Source of the DNA: Haloechinothrix aidingensis
Lineage (GTDB): Bacteria > Actinomycetota > Actinomycetes > Mycobacteriales > Pseudonocardiaceae
Assembly (NCBI RefSeq): GCF_013450155.1
Contig: NZ_JACCKD010000007.1
Span: forward strand, 1 to 64,000
DNA: 64,000 nt
Direction of reading: 5' to 3'
The notes beneath the pieces were generated by a model. The model ran no database searches and was not told the origin of the DNA. It saw only the letters and a list, made by a program, of their open reading frames with translations. Both the position numbers and the translations under genes were made by a program. Position 1 is the first letter of the stretch, and the number at the start of each line of letters is the position of its first letter. Shown here piece by piece: positions 52,353 to 60,258 of the stretch.

Positions 52353-54536
52353 GTGCGGAAGACGGACGGATTGCTGAAACTCGTCGGGTTGTGCCTGCTC
52401 GCCGGTGGCCTCGTGGCGGGCCTGCTCTTCCCGGTCGTCGGTGGCCTCGGGGTGATGTCCAACGAAGCCAGCGCCACGGTGGACAACATGTCCGCCGAGC
52501 TCGCGAACGATCCGCCGCCGCTGGTCACCACCATCACCGACGCGAACGACGAGCCCATCGCGACGCTGTACGACCAGTACCGCATCCCGAAGGCCGGCGA
52601 CCAGATCTCCGACGCGATGAAGTGGGCGCTGATCTCGGTGGAGGATCGCCGCTTCTACGAGCACCACGGGGTGGACTGGAAGGGCACCGTCCGTGCCGCC
52701 ATCACCAACCAGACGAGCGGTGACACGCAAGGTGCGTCGACCCTGACCCAGCAGTACGTCAAGAACTACCTGATCAACGTCGTGCACGGCGGGGACGACC
52801 CGGAGGACCGGATCGGGCAGCAGCGCGCCAGGGAACAGACCATCGCACGCAAGCTGCAGGAAGCCCGGATCGCCATCCAGCTCGAGAACCGGATGAGCAA
52901 GGAACAGATCCTCACCGGCTACCTGAACGTCGTCGAGTTCACCCACGAGATCTACGGCGTCGGCGCTGCCGCGCGCTCGTACTTCGACACCGAGGCCGAG
53001 GACCTCACGGTCGCGGAGTCGGCGCTACTGGCAGGCATGGTGATCAACCCGGCGATGCACGACCCCTGGAACTACCCGGAACGCGCCAAGGAGCGGCGCG
53101 ACCTGGTGATCGACCTGATGGTGCAGAACCGCAAGCTGTCCGAGGAAGACGCCGAGGAGGCCAAGGAGGAGCCGCTCGGGGTCGTCGCGGACGGGCCGAA
53201 CAGGCCGCCTGCCAACTGCACCGGCGCCGGGCCCGAGCACGGCTTCTTCTGCCAGTACGTGGAGGACTACCTGATCGAGTCCGGCATCGACAAGCAGGAC
53301 CTCTACCAGGGCGGCTACACGATCAAGACCACCCTCGAACGCGACGTCAACCGGAGCGCCAAGGAATCCGCCGAGGAGCAGGTCGACAAGACCGAGGACA
53401 ACGTGGCGAACACGCTCTCGCTGGTACGTCCCGGCAAGGAGCGGCGGGAGGTGGTCGCGCTCGCGGCCAACAAGGACTACGGCACCGACCCCGAGAAGGG
53501 GCAGTCCAGCTGGGCACTGCCATCGGCGGTCACCAACGTCACCGGGGCGGGATCGGCGTACAAGATCTTCACCGCGGCCGCCGCCCTCCGGGAGGGCGTC
53601 ACCGGGGTCTACGACGAGATCGACGTCCCGGACCGGCACGTCTCCGAGGTGTTCGTCAGCAAGCAGCCCCAGTGCCCGCCACTGAACCAGTACGGCGACA
53701 AGAAGTACTGCGTGACCAACGCGGAGGGCGCCGAGTTCCCGTCGAAGCTGACGCTGCAGGACGCCCTCGCCCAGTCACCGAACACCGCGTTCGTGATCCT
53801 CGCCGAGAAGGCCGGCATGGGCAACATCGTGGAGCTGGCCAGCAAGCTCGGCATGCGCCGATCCATGGCCAGGAACGACGCAGGCGCCGAGCCCGACCCG
53901 GAGTCGGACAACCGGGCCCTGGCGGTGAGCCAGAAGGAGCTTTTCGGCCCGTCCGGCAACTCCCCCGGTCTCGGTTCCTTCACGCTGGGTCCCGCCGCGC
54001 TGAGCGGGCTCGAGCTCGCCAACGTGGGCGCCACGATCCTCAGCGACGGGGTGTGGTGCCCGCCGACCCCGATCCGCGAGGTCGTCGACCGCAACGGCGA
54101 CACCGTGGAGATCGAGGAAGAGGAATGCGAGCAGGCCGTTGAGGAGGACGTGGCGCACGCCCTCGCCGACGGGCTCAGCAAGGACCACCTGCCGGGCGGT
54201 ACGGCGCACCGGGCCGCTTCCGAGGCGGACTGGGGCGAACGTCCCATGATCGGCAAGACCGGCACGACGCAGAACAACAGCTCGGGTGCGTTCCTCGGTG
54301 CCACCCCGCAGCTGTCCGGCGGCGCGATGGTGTTCCGGCCGGACCGGCCCAACGGAGGGCTGTGCTACAACGGGCCGGGCAACGTGCACGCCTGCGATGC
54401 CGACGAAGGAACGATGTTCGGTGGGCGCACCCCGGCCCAGACCTGGTTCGGCGCGATGAGCGAGATCCTCGACGGTGCGGACGAGAAGCCCATCCCCGAG
54501 ACACCGGGCCCGTACCGGAACGTCAAGGACGAGTGA
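52353..54536 (+). CDS. ponA2: Bifunctional penicillin-binding protein (PonA2-like)
   Basis: Class A PBP that polymerises and cross-links peptidoglycan, 727 aa. One N-terminal membrane helix anchors it. The glycosyltransferase domain has SVEDRRFYEHHGVD and GASTLTQQYVKNY; the transpeptidase domain has SAYK (SxxK), SPN (SxN) and KTG (MIGKTGTTQNN). It ends soon after PAQTWFGAM and has no C-terminal PASTA domain, unlike mycobacterial PonA2. GTG 52353 is six bases after TACCCT, suggesting a leaderless mRNA. It corresponds to Rv3682. Confidence 0.95.
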   Translation: MRKTDGLLKLVGLCLLAGGLVAGLLFPVVGGLGVMSNEASATVDNMSAELANDPPPLVTTITDANDEPIATLYDQYRIPKAGDQISDAMKWALISVEDRRFYEHHGVDWKGTVRAAITNQTSGDTQGASTLTQQYVKNYLINVVHGGDDPEDRIGQQRAREQTIARKLQEARIAIQLENRMSKEQILTGYLNVVEFTHEIYGVGAAARSYFDTEAEDLTVAESALLAGMVINPAMHDPWNYPERAKERRDLVIDLMVQNRKLSEEDAEEAKEEPLGVVADGPNRPPANCTGAGPEHGFFCQYVEDYLIESGIDKQDLYQGGYTIKTTLERDVNRSAKESAEEQVDKTEDNVANTLSLVRPGKERREVVALAANKDYGTDPEKGQSSWALPSAVTNVTGAGSAYKIFTAAAALREGVTGVYDEIDVPDRHVSEVFVSKQPQCPPLNQYGDKKYCVTNAEGAEFPSKLTLQDALAQSPNTAFVILAEKAGMGNIVELASKLGMRRSMARNDAGAEPDPESDNRALAVSQKELFGPSGNSPGLGSFTLGPAALSGLELANVGATILSDGVWCPPTPIREVVDRNGDTVEIEEEECEQAVEEDVAHALADGLSKDHLPGGTAHRAASEADWGERPMIGKTGTTQNNSSGAFLGATPQLSGGAMVFRPDRPNGGLCYNGPGNVHACDADEGTMFGGRTPAQTWFGAMSEILDGADEKPIPETPGPYRNVKDE

Positions 54537-54562
54537 GCCCACCAGGGACGTATGCTCGGGCC

Positions 54563-55534
54563 GTGACCACCCCAGCTCCGGCAAGCCCGCACGGCTCGAC
54601 ACTGCGCGCGGCGGCGGCGACGGCCGCCGCGGGCGCGGCGGGCCTGACCTACGCCGCCGTCATCGAGCGCAGGCTCTGGACGCTACGCACAGCCGAGCTC
54701 CCGGTCCTCGCGGAGTCCGCGCGCCCGCTGCGCATCCTGCACATCTCGGACCTGCACATGCTTCCCGCGCAACGGTCCAAGCAGCGCTGGGTCGCCGCGC
54801 TACGCGCGCTGGAACCCGACCTGGTCGTCAACACCGGGGACAACCTGTCCCATCGCCAGGCTGTGCCAGCCGTGCTGCGCGCCCTCGAGCCGCTGCTCGA
54901 CCTGCCGGGCATGTTCGTCTTCGGTAGCAACGACTACTACGCGCCCAAACCGAAGAACCCCGCCCGTTACCTGATGCCGGAAGGCCGCAAGAAGCGCATT
55001 CACGGCCCGGAGCTGCCGTGGGAGGACCTCCGTGCGGTGTTCCTGGAACGCGGCTGGCACGACATGACGCACAGCGCGAACCGGGTGCGAGTAGGCGGCG
55101 GGACCGTGCACGCCGCGGGGGTGGACGACCCGCACCTCGGCTACGACCGCTACAGCGCGATCGCAGGCAGGCCGGACAGTGCGGCGACGCTGCGGCTCGG
55201 CCTGACCCACTCCCCGGAACCCCGGGTGCTGGACCGGTTCGCCGACGACGGCTACGACCTGGTGCTTGCCGGGCACACCCACGGCGGGCAGCTGCGCATC
55301 CCCGGTGTCGGCGCACTGGTCACCAACTGCGAGCTCGACCGCTCCCGGGCACGCGGCGCGTCCCGCTGGGGAGCGCACATGTGGCTGCACGTCTCAGCGG
55401 GGCTCGGCACGTCGCCGTTCGCGCCGGTGCGGTTCGCCTGCCGTCCGGAGGCCAGCCTGCTCACGCTGGTCCCACGACCAGCGGCAGGCCATCACAACCG
55501 AGCCCGCTGCAACGCCGGCAGCGACGTCGGCTAG
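54563..55534 (+). CDS. Membrane-associated metallophosphoesterase (Rv3683)
   Basis: Calcineurin-like phosphoesterase of 323 aa. GTG 54563 comes six bases after TATGCT (54551-54556), probably leaderless. An N-terminal hydrophobic stretch (AAATAAAGAAGLTYAAV) may anchor it. Metal motifs are HISDLHM, NTGDNLS, FGSNDYY (GN(D/H) variant with Ser-Asn-Asp) and AGHTHGGQ. The family hydrolyses phosphodiesters or UDP-diacylglucosamine-type lipids; the substrate is unknown. It lies just behind ponA2, as in mycobacteria. Confidence 0.92.
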   Translation: MTTPAPASPHGSTLRAAAATAAAGAAGLTYAAVIERRLWTLRTAELPVLAESARPLRILHISDLHMLPAQRSKQRWVAALRALEPDLVVNTGDNLSHRQAVPAVLRALEPLLDLPGMFVFGSNDYYAPKPKNPARYLMPEGRKKRIHGPELPWEDLRAVFLERGWHDMTHSANRVRVGGGTVHAAGVDDPHLGYDRYSAIAGRPDSAATLRLGLTHSPEPRVLDRFADDGYDLVLAGHTHGGQLRIPGVGALVTNCELDRSRARGASRWGAHMWLHVSAGLGTSPFAPVRFACRPEASLLTLVPRPAAGHHNRARCNAGSDVG

Positions 55535-55561
55535 ACTTATCCGCGGCCCGTTCAGCCATAC

Positions 55562-55635
55562 CGGGGTGTAGCGCAGCTTGGGAGCGCGCCTCGTTCGGGT
55601 CGAGGAGGTCGTGGGTTCAAATCCCGCCACCCCGA
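55562..55635 (+). tRNA. tRNA-Pro (CGG anticodon)
   Basis: A 74-nt cloverleaf. The acceptor CGGGGUG pairs with CACCCCG, discriminator A. The anticodon stem is CCUCG/CGAGG around the loop UUCGGGU, so the anticodon is CGG (proline, CCG codons). The T-loop reads GUUCAAAUC. CCA is not encoded. Confidence 0.95.
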
Positions 55636-55643
55636 CGGCAGGG

Positions 55644-55705
55644 AAAGCCGGAGGCGGTCGTGCGGTACCGGAAAGGTACCGGTCACCGCCTCCGGCTTTT
55701 CTTTT
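55644..55705 (+). terminator. Intrinsic terminator behind tRNA-Pro
   Basis: AAAGCCGGAGGCGGT (55644-55658) pairs exactly with 55685-55699. An inner hairpin CGGTACC/GGTACCG sits in the loop. TTTTCTTTT follows, making it the clearest T-run terminator of the window. Confidence 0.9.
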
Positions 55706-55719
55706 GGCACGATCGTGGG

Positions 55720-57558
55720 GTGACTCGCAGCCATCCCGCTCCCCAGGTTCCCGATCGACTCATCAGTGACGCCGAGGCGGACGCTCGCTGGCGCGCCCGG
55801 TTCACCGCGGCGCGCATATCCACACCCGACTGGGCCTTGGACGCGCCGGAAGCCAATATCTACGTCTCCAACGCCAGCGGGGTGTGGGAGGTCTACACCT
55901 GGGACCGCACCACCGACGAGCACCGCAAGATCACCGACCGGCCGAACGGCACGGTCATAGCCACCCTCTCACCGGACGGCAAGTCGATCTGGTGGTTCGA
56001 CGACACCGACGGCGACGAGTTCGGCTCGTGGGTGCGCGAGCCGTTCCACGCCTCGGGCAGCGCCGCCGAACGGGCCCTGCCGGACGTTCCCGATGGTTAC
56101 CCGGCCGGGCTGGAGATCGGTCGCGGCCTCACCGCGGCCGGGGTGTCCACCGACGCCGGCAGCACCCTGTACGCCCACACCGGCGGCGGCACGACGCAGT
56201 TCTACAGCAGCGACGACGACGCGGGGGTGTCCGCGCTGTCCCGCGACGAGCGGCTGCTGGCGATCGCGCACTCCGAGCACGGTGACTCCCGCCACCCGGC
56301 GCTGCGGGTGCTGCGCACCGACGGGTTCGGCACCGTTGCCGACAAGTGGGACGGTGCGGGTAAGGGCCTGGGTGCCCTGGAGTTCTCCCCGGTGGCTGGC
56401 GACTCGCGGTTGCTCGTCTCGCACGAGCGCCGGGGCAAGGACGAGCTGCTGATCTGGGATCCCGAGACCGGCCGGGAGACCGAGATCGCGCTCGACCTGC
56501 CGGGGGACGTCCTGGCGACCTGGTACCCGGACGCCTCGGCGCTGCTCGTGCTGCATTTCCGGTCCGGTCGCAGCTCCCTGCACCATTACGACATCACCAC
56601 GGGTGCGCTGACCGACCTGGGCACTCCCGCTGGGCGGATCGGCGGGGCAGGGGTACGGCCGGACGGCACGGTGGAGTACTCCTGGTCGGCCGCGCACACC
56701 CCGCCGGTGATCCGGGCCCAGGCCCCGGACGGTACGGACCGGGTGCTGCTGAACCCGCCAGGGGAACGCGCGCCGGAGTCCGTGCCGGTCACGGACGCGT
56801 TCGTGACCGGTCCCGCCGGGCAGGTGCACGCGCTGGTGTCCCGGCCGCCCGGTGCGGTACCGGATGTCCGGCTCCCCACGGCGTTCGTGCTGCACGGCGG
56901 GCCGCACGCCGCCGACGAGGACCGGTTCTCCGCCTACCGGGCTACCTGGCTGGACGCGGGTTTCGCGGTGGTGGAGGTCAACTACAGGGGGTCGACGGGC
57001 TACGGGTCGGCCTGGCGGGACGCCATCGAGGGGCGGCCAGGACTGACCGAGCTGGAGGACGTCGCCGCGGTACACGACTGGGCCGTGGACAGCGGGCTGG
57101 CCGATCCCGGCAGGTGCGTGGTGGCCGGCGCGTCCTGGGGCGGGTACCTGACCCTGCTCGCGCTCGGCACCCAGCCTCAACGGTGGGCTGCCGGCGTGGC
57201 AGGCGTGCCGGTCGCGGACTACGTGGCCGCCTACGCCGACGAGATGGAGCAGCTGCGCTCGTTCGACAAGGCACTGTTCGGCGGTTCCCCCGATGAGGTG
57301 CCCCAGGTCTACACGGACTGCTCACCGATCACGTACGTGGATGCCGTGCGCGCCCCGGTACTGGTGTTGGCCGGGGACAACGATCCGCGCTGCCCGATCA
57401 GGCAGATCGAGAACTACCTGGACCGGCTGGCCGAGCGGGGCGCGCCGTACGAGTTCTACCGGTACGACGCGGGCCACGGCTCGCTCGTGGTCGCCGAGAC
57501 GCTGAGCCAGGTCGCCGTCGAGGTGCACTTCGCCATGCGTGCTGTCGGGTTGGCCTGA
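55720..57558 (+). CDS. S9-family (prolyl oligopeptidase type) peptidase
   Basis: Serine peptidase of 612 aa with an N-terminal beta-propeller (about residues 30-350, WD-like strands such as NIYVSNASGVWEVYTW and LSPDGKSIWWFDD) and a C-terminal alpha/beta-hydrolase domain. The catalytic Ser is in GASWGGY, Asp in GDNDPR and His in YDAGHGS; FVLHGGPHA is the oxyanion motif. No signal peptide, so it is cytoplasmic and acts on short peptides, aminoacyl-peptidase type. GTG 55720 lies shortly after the tRNA terminator; CACGAT at 55709-55714 may be its -10 (leaderless). Confidence 0.93.
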   Translation: MTRSHPAPQVPDRLISDAEADARWRARFTAARISTPDWALDAPEANIYVSNASGVWEVYTWDRTTDEHRKITDRPNGTVIATLSPDGKSIWWFDDTDGDEFGSWVREPFHASGSAAERALPDVPDGYPAGLEIGRGLTAAGVSTDAGSTLYAHTGGGTTQFYSSDDDAGVSALSRDERLLAIAHSEHGDSRHPALRVLRTDGFGTVADKWDGAGKGLGALEFSPVAGDSRLLVSHERRGKDELLIWDPETGRETEIALDLPGDVLATWYPDASALLVLHFRSGRSSLHHYDITTGALTDLGTPAGRIGGAGVRPDGTVEYSWSAAHTPPVIRAQAPDGTDRVLLNPPGERAPESVPVTDAFVTGPAGQVHALVSRPPGAVPDVRLPTAFVLHGGPHAADEDRFSAYRATWLDAGFAVVEVNYRGSTGYGSAWRDAIEGRPGLTELEDVAAVHDWAVDSGLADPGRCVVAGASWGGYLTLLALGTQPQRWAAGVAGVPVADYVAAYADEMEQLRSFDKALFGGSPDEVPQVYTDCSPITYVDAVRAPVLVLAGDNDPRCPIRQIENYLDRLAERGAPYEFYRYDAGHGSLVVAETLSQVAVEVHFAMRAVGLA

Positions 57559-57565
57559 GCCCCGC

Positions 57566-58363
57566 TCAGCCGCTCACCGGCCAACCGGACGTCGTCGCGC
57601 GCGGGGATGTGCACGGGCTGCCGAGCAGCCTGCGTACCTCGCGCTCCACATCGCGCAGGCTCCGGGCGGGCCGTGAGAAGGCCATGCGGATGTCGTGATC
57701 GCCTGCCGGGGACTCCACCCGCAGGCGCAGCCCGAAGCGGTCGAGCCCGAGCGGGCGGAGCGGCCCAGCGGGCACGCTCGGCGGTACGTGCCGCGTCAGC
57801 TCGCACAGCACCTCCGGGTGACCGGACTCCAGGTGTGCCAGCCACCGGGACTCCCAGCGGCTGAACGGGTCCGGCAGCGCCGCGCAGAACTCCGGGAGGC
57901 GAACCGGCTCGGTGCCCTCGCCGTCGGACAGTACGACCGAGACGGGATGCACGCAGAGCACGCTCGCGCCGTGCCCGACATCCAGCAAGCCCGGATGCGG
58001 GGTGCGCTCGGCGATGCGGAGCGCGCGGTCGTGCGCCTCTACGGCATCGAGCAGGCGCACGTCCCCTGTGATCCACAACAGTCCCCTGGCAGGTTCACGC
58101 AGCCCCACCGGTGCGACGTCGACGAGCTCGACCACGCTCGTGGCACGCAGGCTACCGTCCGCTGTGGCCACCTGATCCGCCTTGTCACTGCCGAATACCA
58201 GGCTGAGCGTGCCGTCCGAGTGCAGGTGGTGCAGCTCAGCGGCTACCGGCGCCGGATCGGGGCCGTCGCCGGTAGCCGGCGTCGCGAGCGTCACCGGTCC
58301 ACGGCGGACCACGATCGACTTGGCCCGCTCCGCCGGTTCCGGGGTCGGGGGGCGTCGAGTCAC
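57566..58363 (-). CDS. DUF2470 protein, possible iron-regulated heme-utilisation protein
   Basis: A 265-aa protein whose second half carries the DUF2470 domain, found at the C-terminus of HugZ-type heme oxygenases and in chloroplast and actinobacterial split-barrel proteins. The first half (VTLATPATGDG, HHLHSDGTLSLVFGSD, GLLWITGDVRLLD) has the look of an FMN-binding-type split barrel. GTG 58363 follows AGGAGG. The gene is preceded by a nearly perfect iron-regulator box, which supports a role in heme or iron handling. The enzymatic activity is not proven. It converges with the S9 peptidase gene, with only seven bases between. Confidence 0.75.
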   Translation of the reverse strand: MTRRPPTPEPAERAKSIVVRRGPVTLATPATGDGPDPAPVAAELHHLHSDGTLSLVFGSDKADQVATADGSLRATSVVELVDVAPVGLREPARGLLWITGDVRLLDAVEAHDRALRIAERTPHPGLLDVGHGASVLCVHPVSVVLSDGEGTEPVRLPEFCAALPDPFSRWESRWLAHLESGHPEVLCELTRHVPPSVPAGPLRPLGLDRFGLRLRVESPAGDHDIRMAFSRPARSLRDVEREVRRLLGSPCTSPRATTSGWPVSG

Positions 58364-58388
58364 GGCGTGCCTCCTCCCTCTCGACTAA

Positions 58389-58407
58389 TAAGGTTAGCCT
58401 AACCAAT
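58389..58407 (-). promoter_or_regulatory. IdeR/DmdR (DtxR-family) iron box
   Basis: AGGTTAGCCTAACC at 58391-58404 is a perfect 14-bp palindrome and matches the core of the DtxR/IdeR consensus TTAGGTTAGSCTAACCTAA (16 of 19 over the whole site). It lies 26 bases before the DUF2470 start, over its promoter. Confidence 0.85.
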
Positions 58408-58471
58408 ATTGCCGATGCGGGAAAGAGGGCTCCTCGAACGGAGGACGCGAGCCCGCGCGGGGAGGGAGCCG

Positions 58472-58527
58472 AAGGTGACCTCGGTTCCGTAGAGGGAGCC
58501 AAGGGTCACATTGGGCTCCCCCCCCCC
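58472..58527. repeat. GGGAGCC repeat hairpin with a C10 tract
   Basis: GGGAGCC (58494-58500) pairs with GGCTCCC (58514-58520) over a 13-base loop, and the similar GGGAGCCGAAGGTGACC lies just upstream at 58474-58490. Ten C residues follow at 58518-58527. This looks like a repetitive extragenic palindromic element; the C-run could slip in replication. Confidence 0.55.
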
Positions 58528-58565
58528 TCGGCGGGCCGGGCGGCCACCGACCTCGTGGGAGCCGC

Positions 58566-59192
58566 CTACAGCAGGGCGGACCAGTAGTCCCAGAACACCC
58601 ACACGATCAGGGCGGCGATGCCGAGGAACCACAGGGCGAGCACGAACGTGTGCAGCCGCGCCACCCGGTCGACCAGCCACGCGACGGGGCCGGGCAACCA
58701 GAGCTCGTGGCGCAGCACGCGCAGCAGCGTGTACCAGAAGATCGGTACCGTCACCGCCCACACGACCATGCAGTACGGGCAGAGAGCCTCGATCGTGTAC
58801 AGGCTGTGATAGATCAGCCAGTGCACGAGCAGCAGGCCGAACGTCGTGCCCGCCAGCATCCCCAGCCAGTACCACCGGGGCGGCCGGAACGCTGCCAGCA
58901 ACCCCACACCGGACGTGACGACCACGGCGAACCCCGCGATCCCCATCAGCGGGTTGGGGAAACCGAACGCCTCGGCCTGCGGGCTGTCCATGACCGACCC
59001 GCAGGCGACCACCGGGTTGATACTGCAACTGACGACATAATCGGGGTCGCGCAGCGACGCCACCCGCTCGATCATGAGCGTGGCCGAGGCCACGAACCCG
59101 ATGGCACCCGCCACGAGGTAAAGCCAGCCGAGCGTGTGGATCCCGGGGCCGCCCCGCTCGCGCGCTCCGCTCGTGATCGCCGGGACGGTCAC
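58566..59192 (-). CDS. Vitamin K epoxide reductase (VKOR) family protein
   Basis: Membrane enzyme that reoxidises DsbA-like proteins and passes electrons to quinone, 208 aa with five helices. Active-site cysteines are C138 and C141 (CPYC) and the loop pair C56 and C64 (SCSINPVVACGS). GTG 59192 overlaps the DsbA gene stop (GTGA). The pair corresponds to Rv2968c-Rv2969c in M. tuberculosis, here in a different neighbourhood. Together they form disulfides in exported proteins. Confidence 0.94.
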   Translation of the reverse strand: MTVPAITSGARERGGPGIHTLGWLYLVAGAIGFVASATLMIERVASLRDPDYVVSCSINPVVACGSVMDSPQAEAFGFPNPLMGIAGFAVVVTSGVGLLAAFRPPRWYWLGMLAGTTFGLLLVHWLIYHSLYTIEALCPYCMVVWAVTVPIFWYTLLRVLRHELWLPGPVAWLVDRVARLHTFVLALWFLGIAALIVWVFWDYWSALL

Positions 59193-59911
59193 CGGCCCAG
59201 CTCCTCGTCGATCGTCTCGCGCAGCTCCGCGTCGATGGCCTGGAAGCCCTTACTCTCCGGCTCGAACTTCACGCCGTTGACGAAGAAGGTGGGCGTACTG
59301 CTCGCACCGGCCTCCTCGGCGTCGGCGAGGTCCCTGCTCACCCGCTCGCGCACTTCCGGCGAGTCCATGTCCGCACGGAAACGCTCCACGTCAAGGCCGA
59401 TGTCCTCGGCGTAGCCCGCGAACATCTCGCGGGCGCGCTCCACGTCCTCGCTCGGCCGCTGACCGCTCTCGTCGCGCGCCCACTCCGTGTAGTTGTCGAA
59501 CAGCGCGTGGTACATCTCCGAATGGGAGTCCTGCAGCGCCGCCGCCTCGGCTGCATACGCCGCCGGCTCCGCGAGGGGGTGCATGTCGAGCGGGAGGTTG
59601 CGCACCACGAACGTGATCTCGCCTTCGTAGTCGCGCTCGAGTTCCCGGGTGATGTTCTGGTAGAAGCCCGCACAGGCACCGCACTGGAAGTCCAGGAACT
59701 CCACCACGGTGACCTCGCCGTCCTCGGCCTCGGTCAGGGTGTGACTGCCCTCCGGGTGCAGCACCTCCGCAGGCACCGCCTCGTCGTCCGCCCCGCCGCC
59801 GAACAGCAGCACGCCACCGATCACCAGCACCGCTACTACCACGACAGCGGCGGTCAGCACGATGTTGAGCGAGATCCCGCCACCGCGCGCGTCCTTGGTC
59901 ACATTCGACAT
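59189..59911 (-). CDS. dsbA: DsbA-like thiol oxidase
   Basis: Membrane-anchored extracytoplasmic thioredoxin-fold oxidase, 240 aa. The signal anchor is residues 14-37. The active site is C77-G-A-C80 (FQCGACAGF), and the cis-Pro loop is SSTPTFFVNG. An acidic helical insertion separates them. ATG 59911 starts the gene. It is first in a two-gene operon with its VKOR partner, which regenerates it. Confidence 0.94.
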   Translation of the reverse strand: MSNVTKDARGGGISLNIVLTAAVVVVAVLVIGGVLLFGGGADDEAVPAEVLHPEGSHTLTEAEDGEVTVVEFLDFQCGACAGFYQNITRELERDYEGEITFVVRNLPLDMHPLAEPAAYAAEAAALQDSHSEMYHALFDNYTEWARDESGQRPSEDVERAREMFAGYAEDIGLDVERFRADMDSPEVRERVSRDLADAEEAGASSTPTFFVNGVKFEPESKGFQAIDAELRETIDEELGR

Positions 59912-60258
59912 CGTGTTCTACACGCCTTCCCACCCGACTGTGTGTGCGTACGCGTGAGTGACCACCGCACCCCTCCGCGCCGTCCAACCCCATCCTGGGC
60001 GTCGTCGCGAGCGGCCGACTGGCCAATTCTCGCTCAACGTACCTGATCGGCGCGCTGTCAGGGCAGGCCACCTTGCGGACCGCTGGCCGCCACGATGCAC
60101 CCGCGTTCGGGCTGACCTGCCGGGGCCCGACTCCGACCGTGGCCGCGTCGGTCCCCGGTCACCCGGTCAGAACGTCGTCCACAGAGGTCCGTCGCCACGC
60201 GGCGCCGACGCCGTCGATGGCCTGCTCGCCCTACCGGACGACGTCACGACCGAGCACG
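59912..60258. other. Unassigned 347-base gap
   Basis: It lies between the dsbA start and the end of the MFS gene (both leftward). It should carry the dsbA promoter and an MFS terminator, but no clear hairpin with T-run or -10/-35 pair stands out. No credible frame. Confidence 0.5.
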
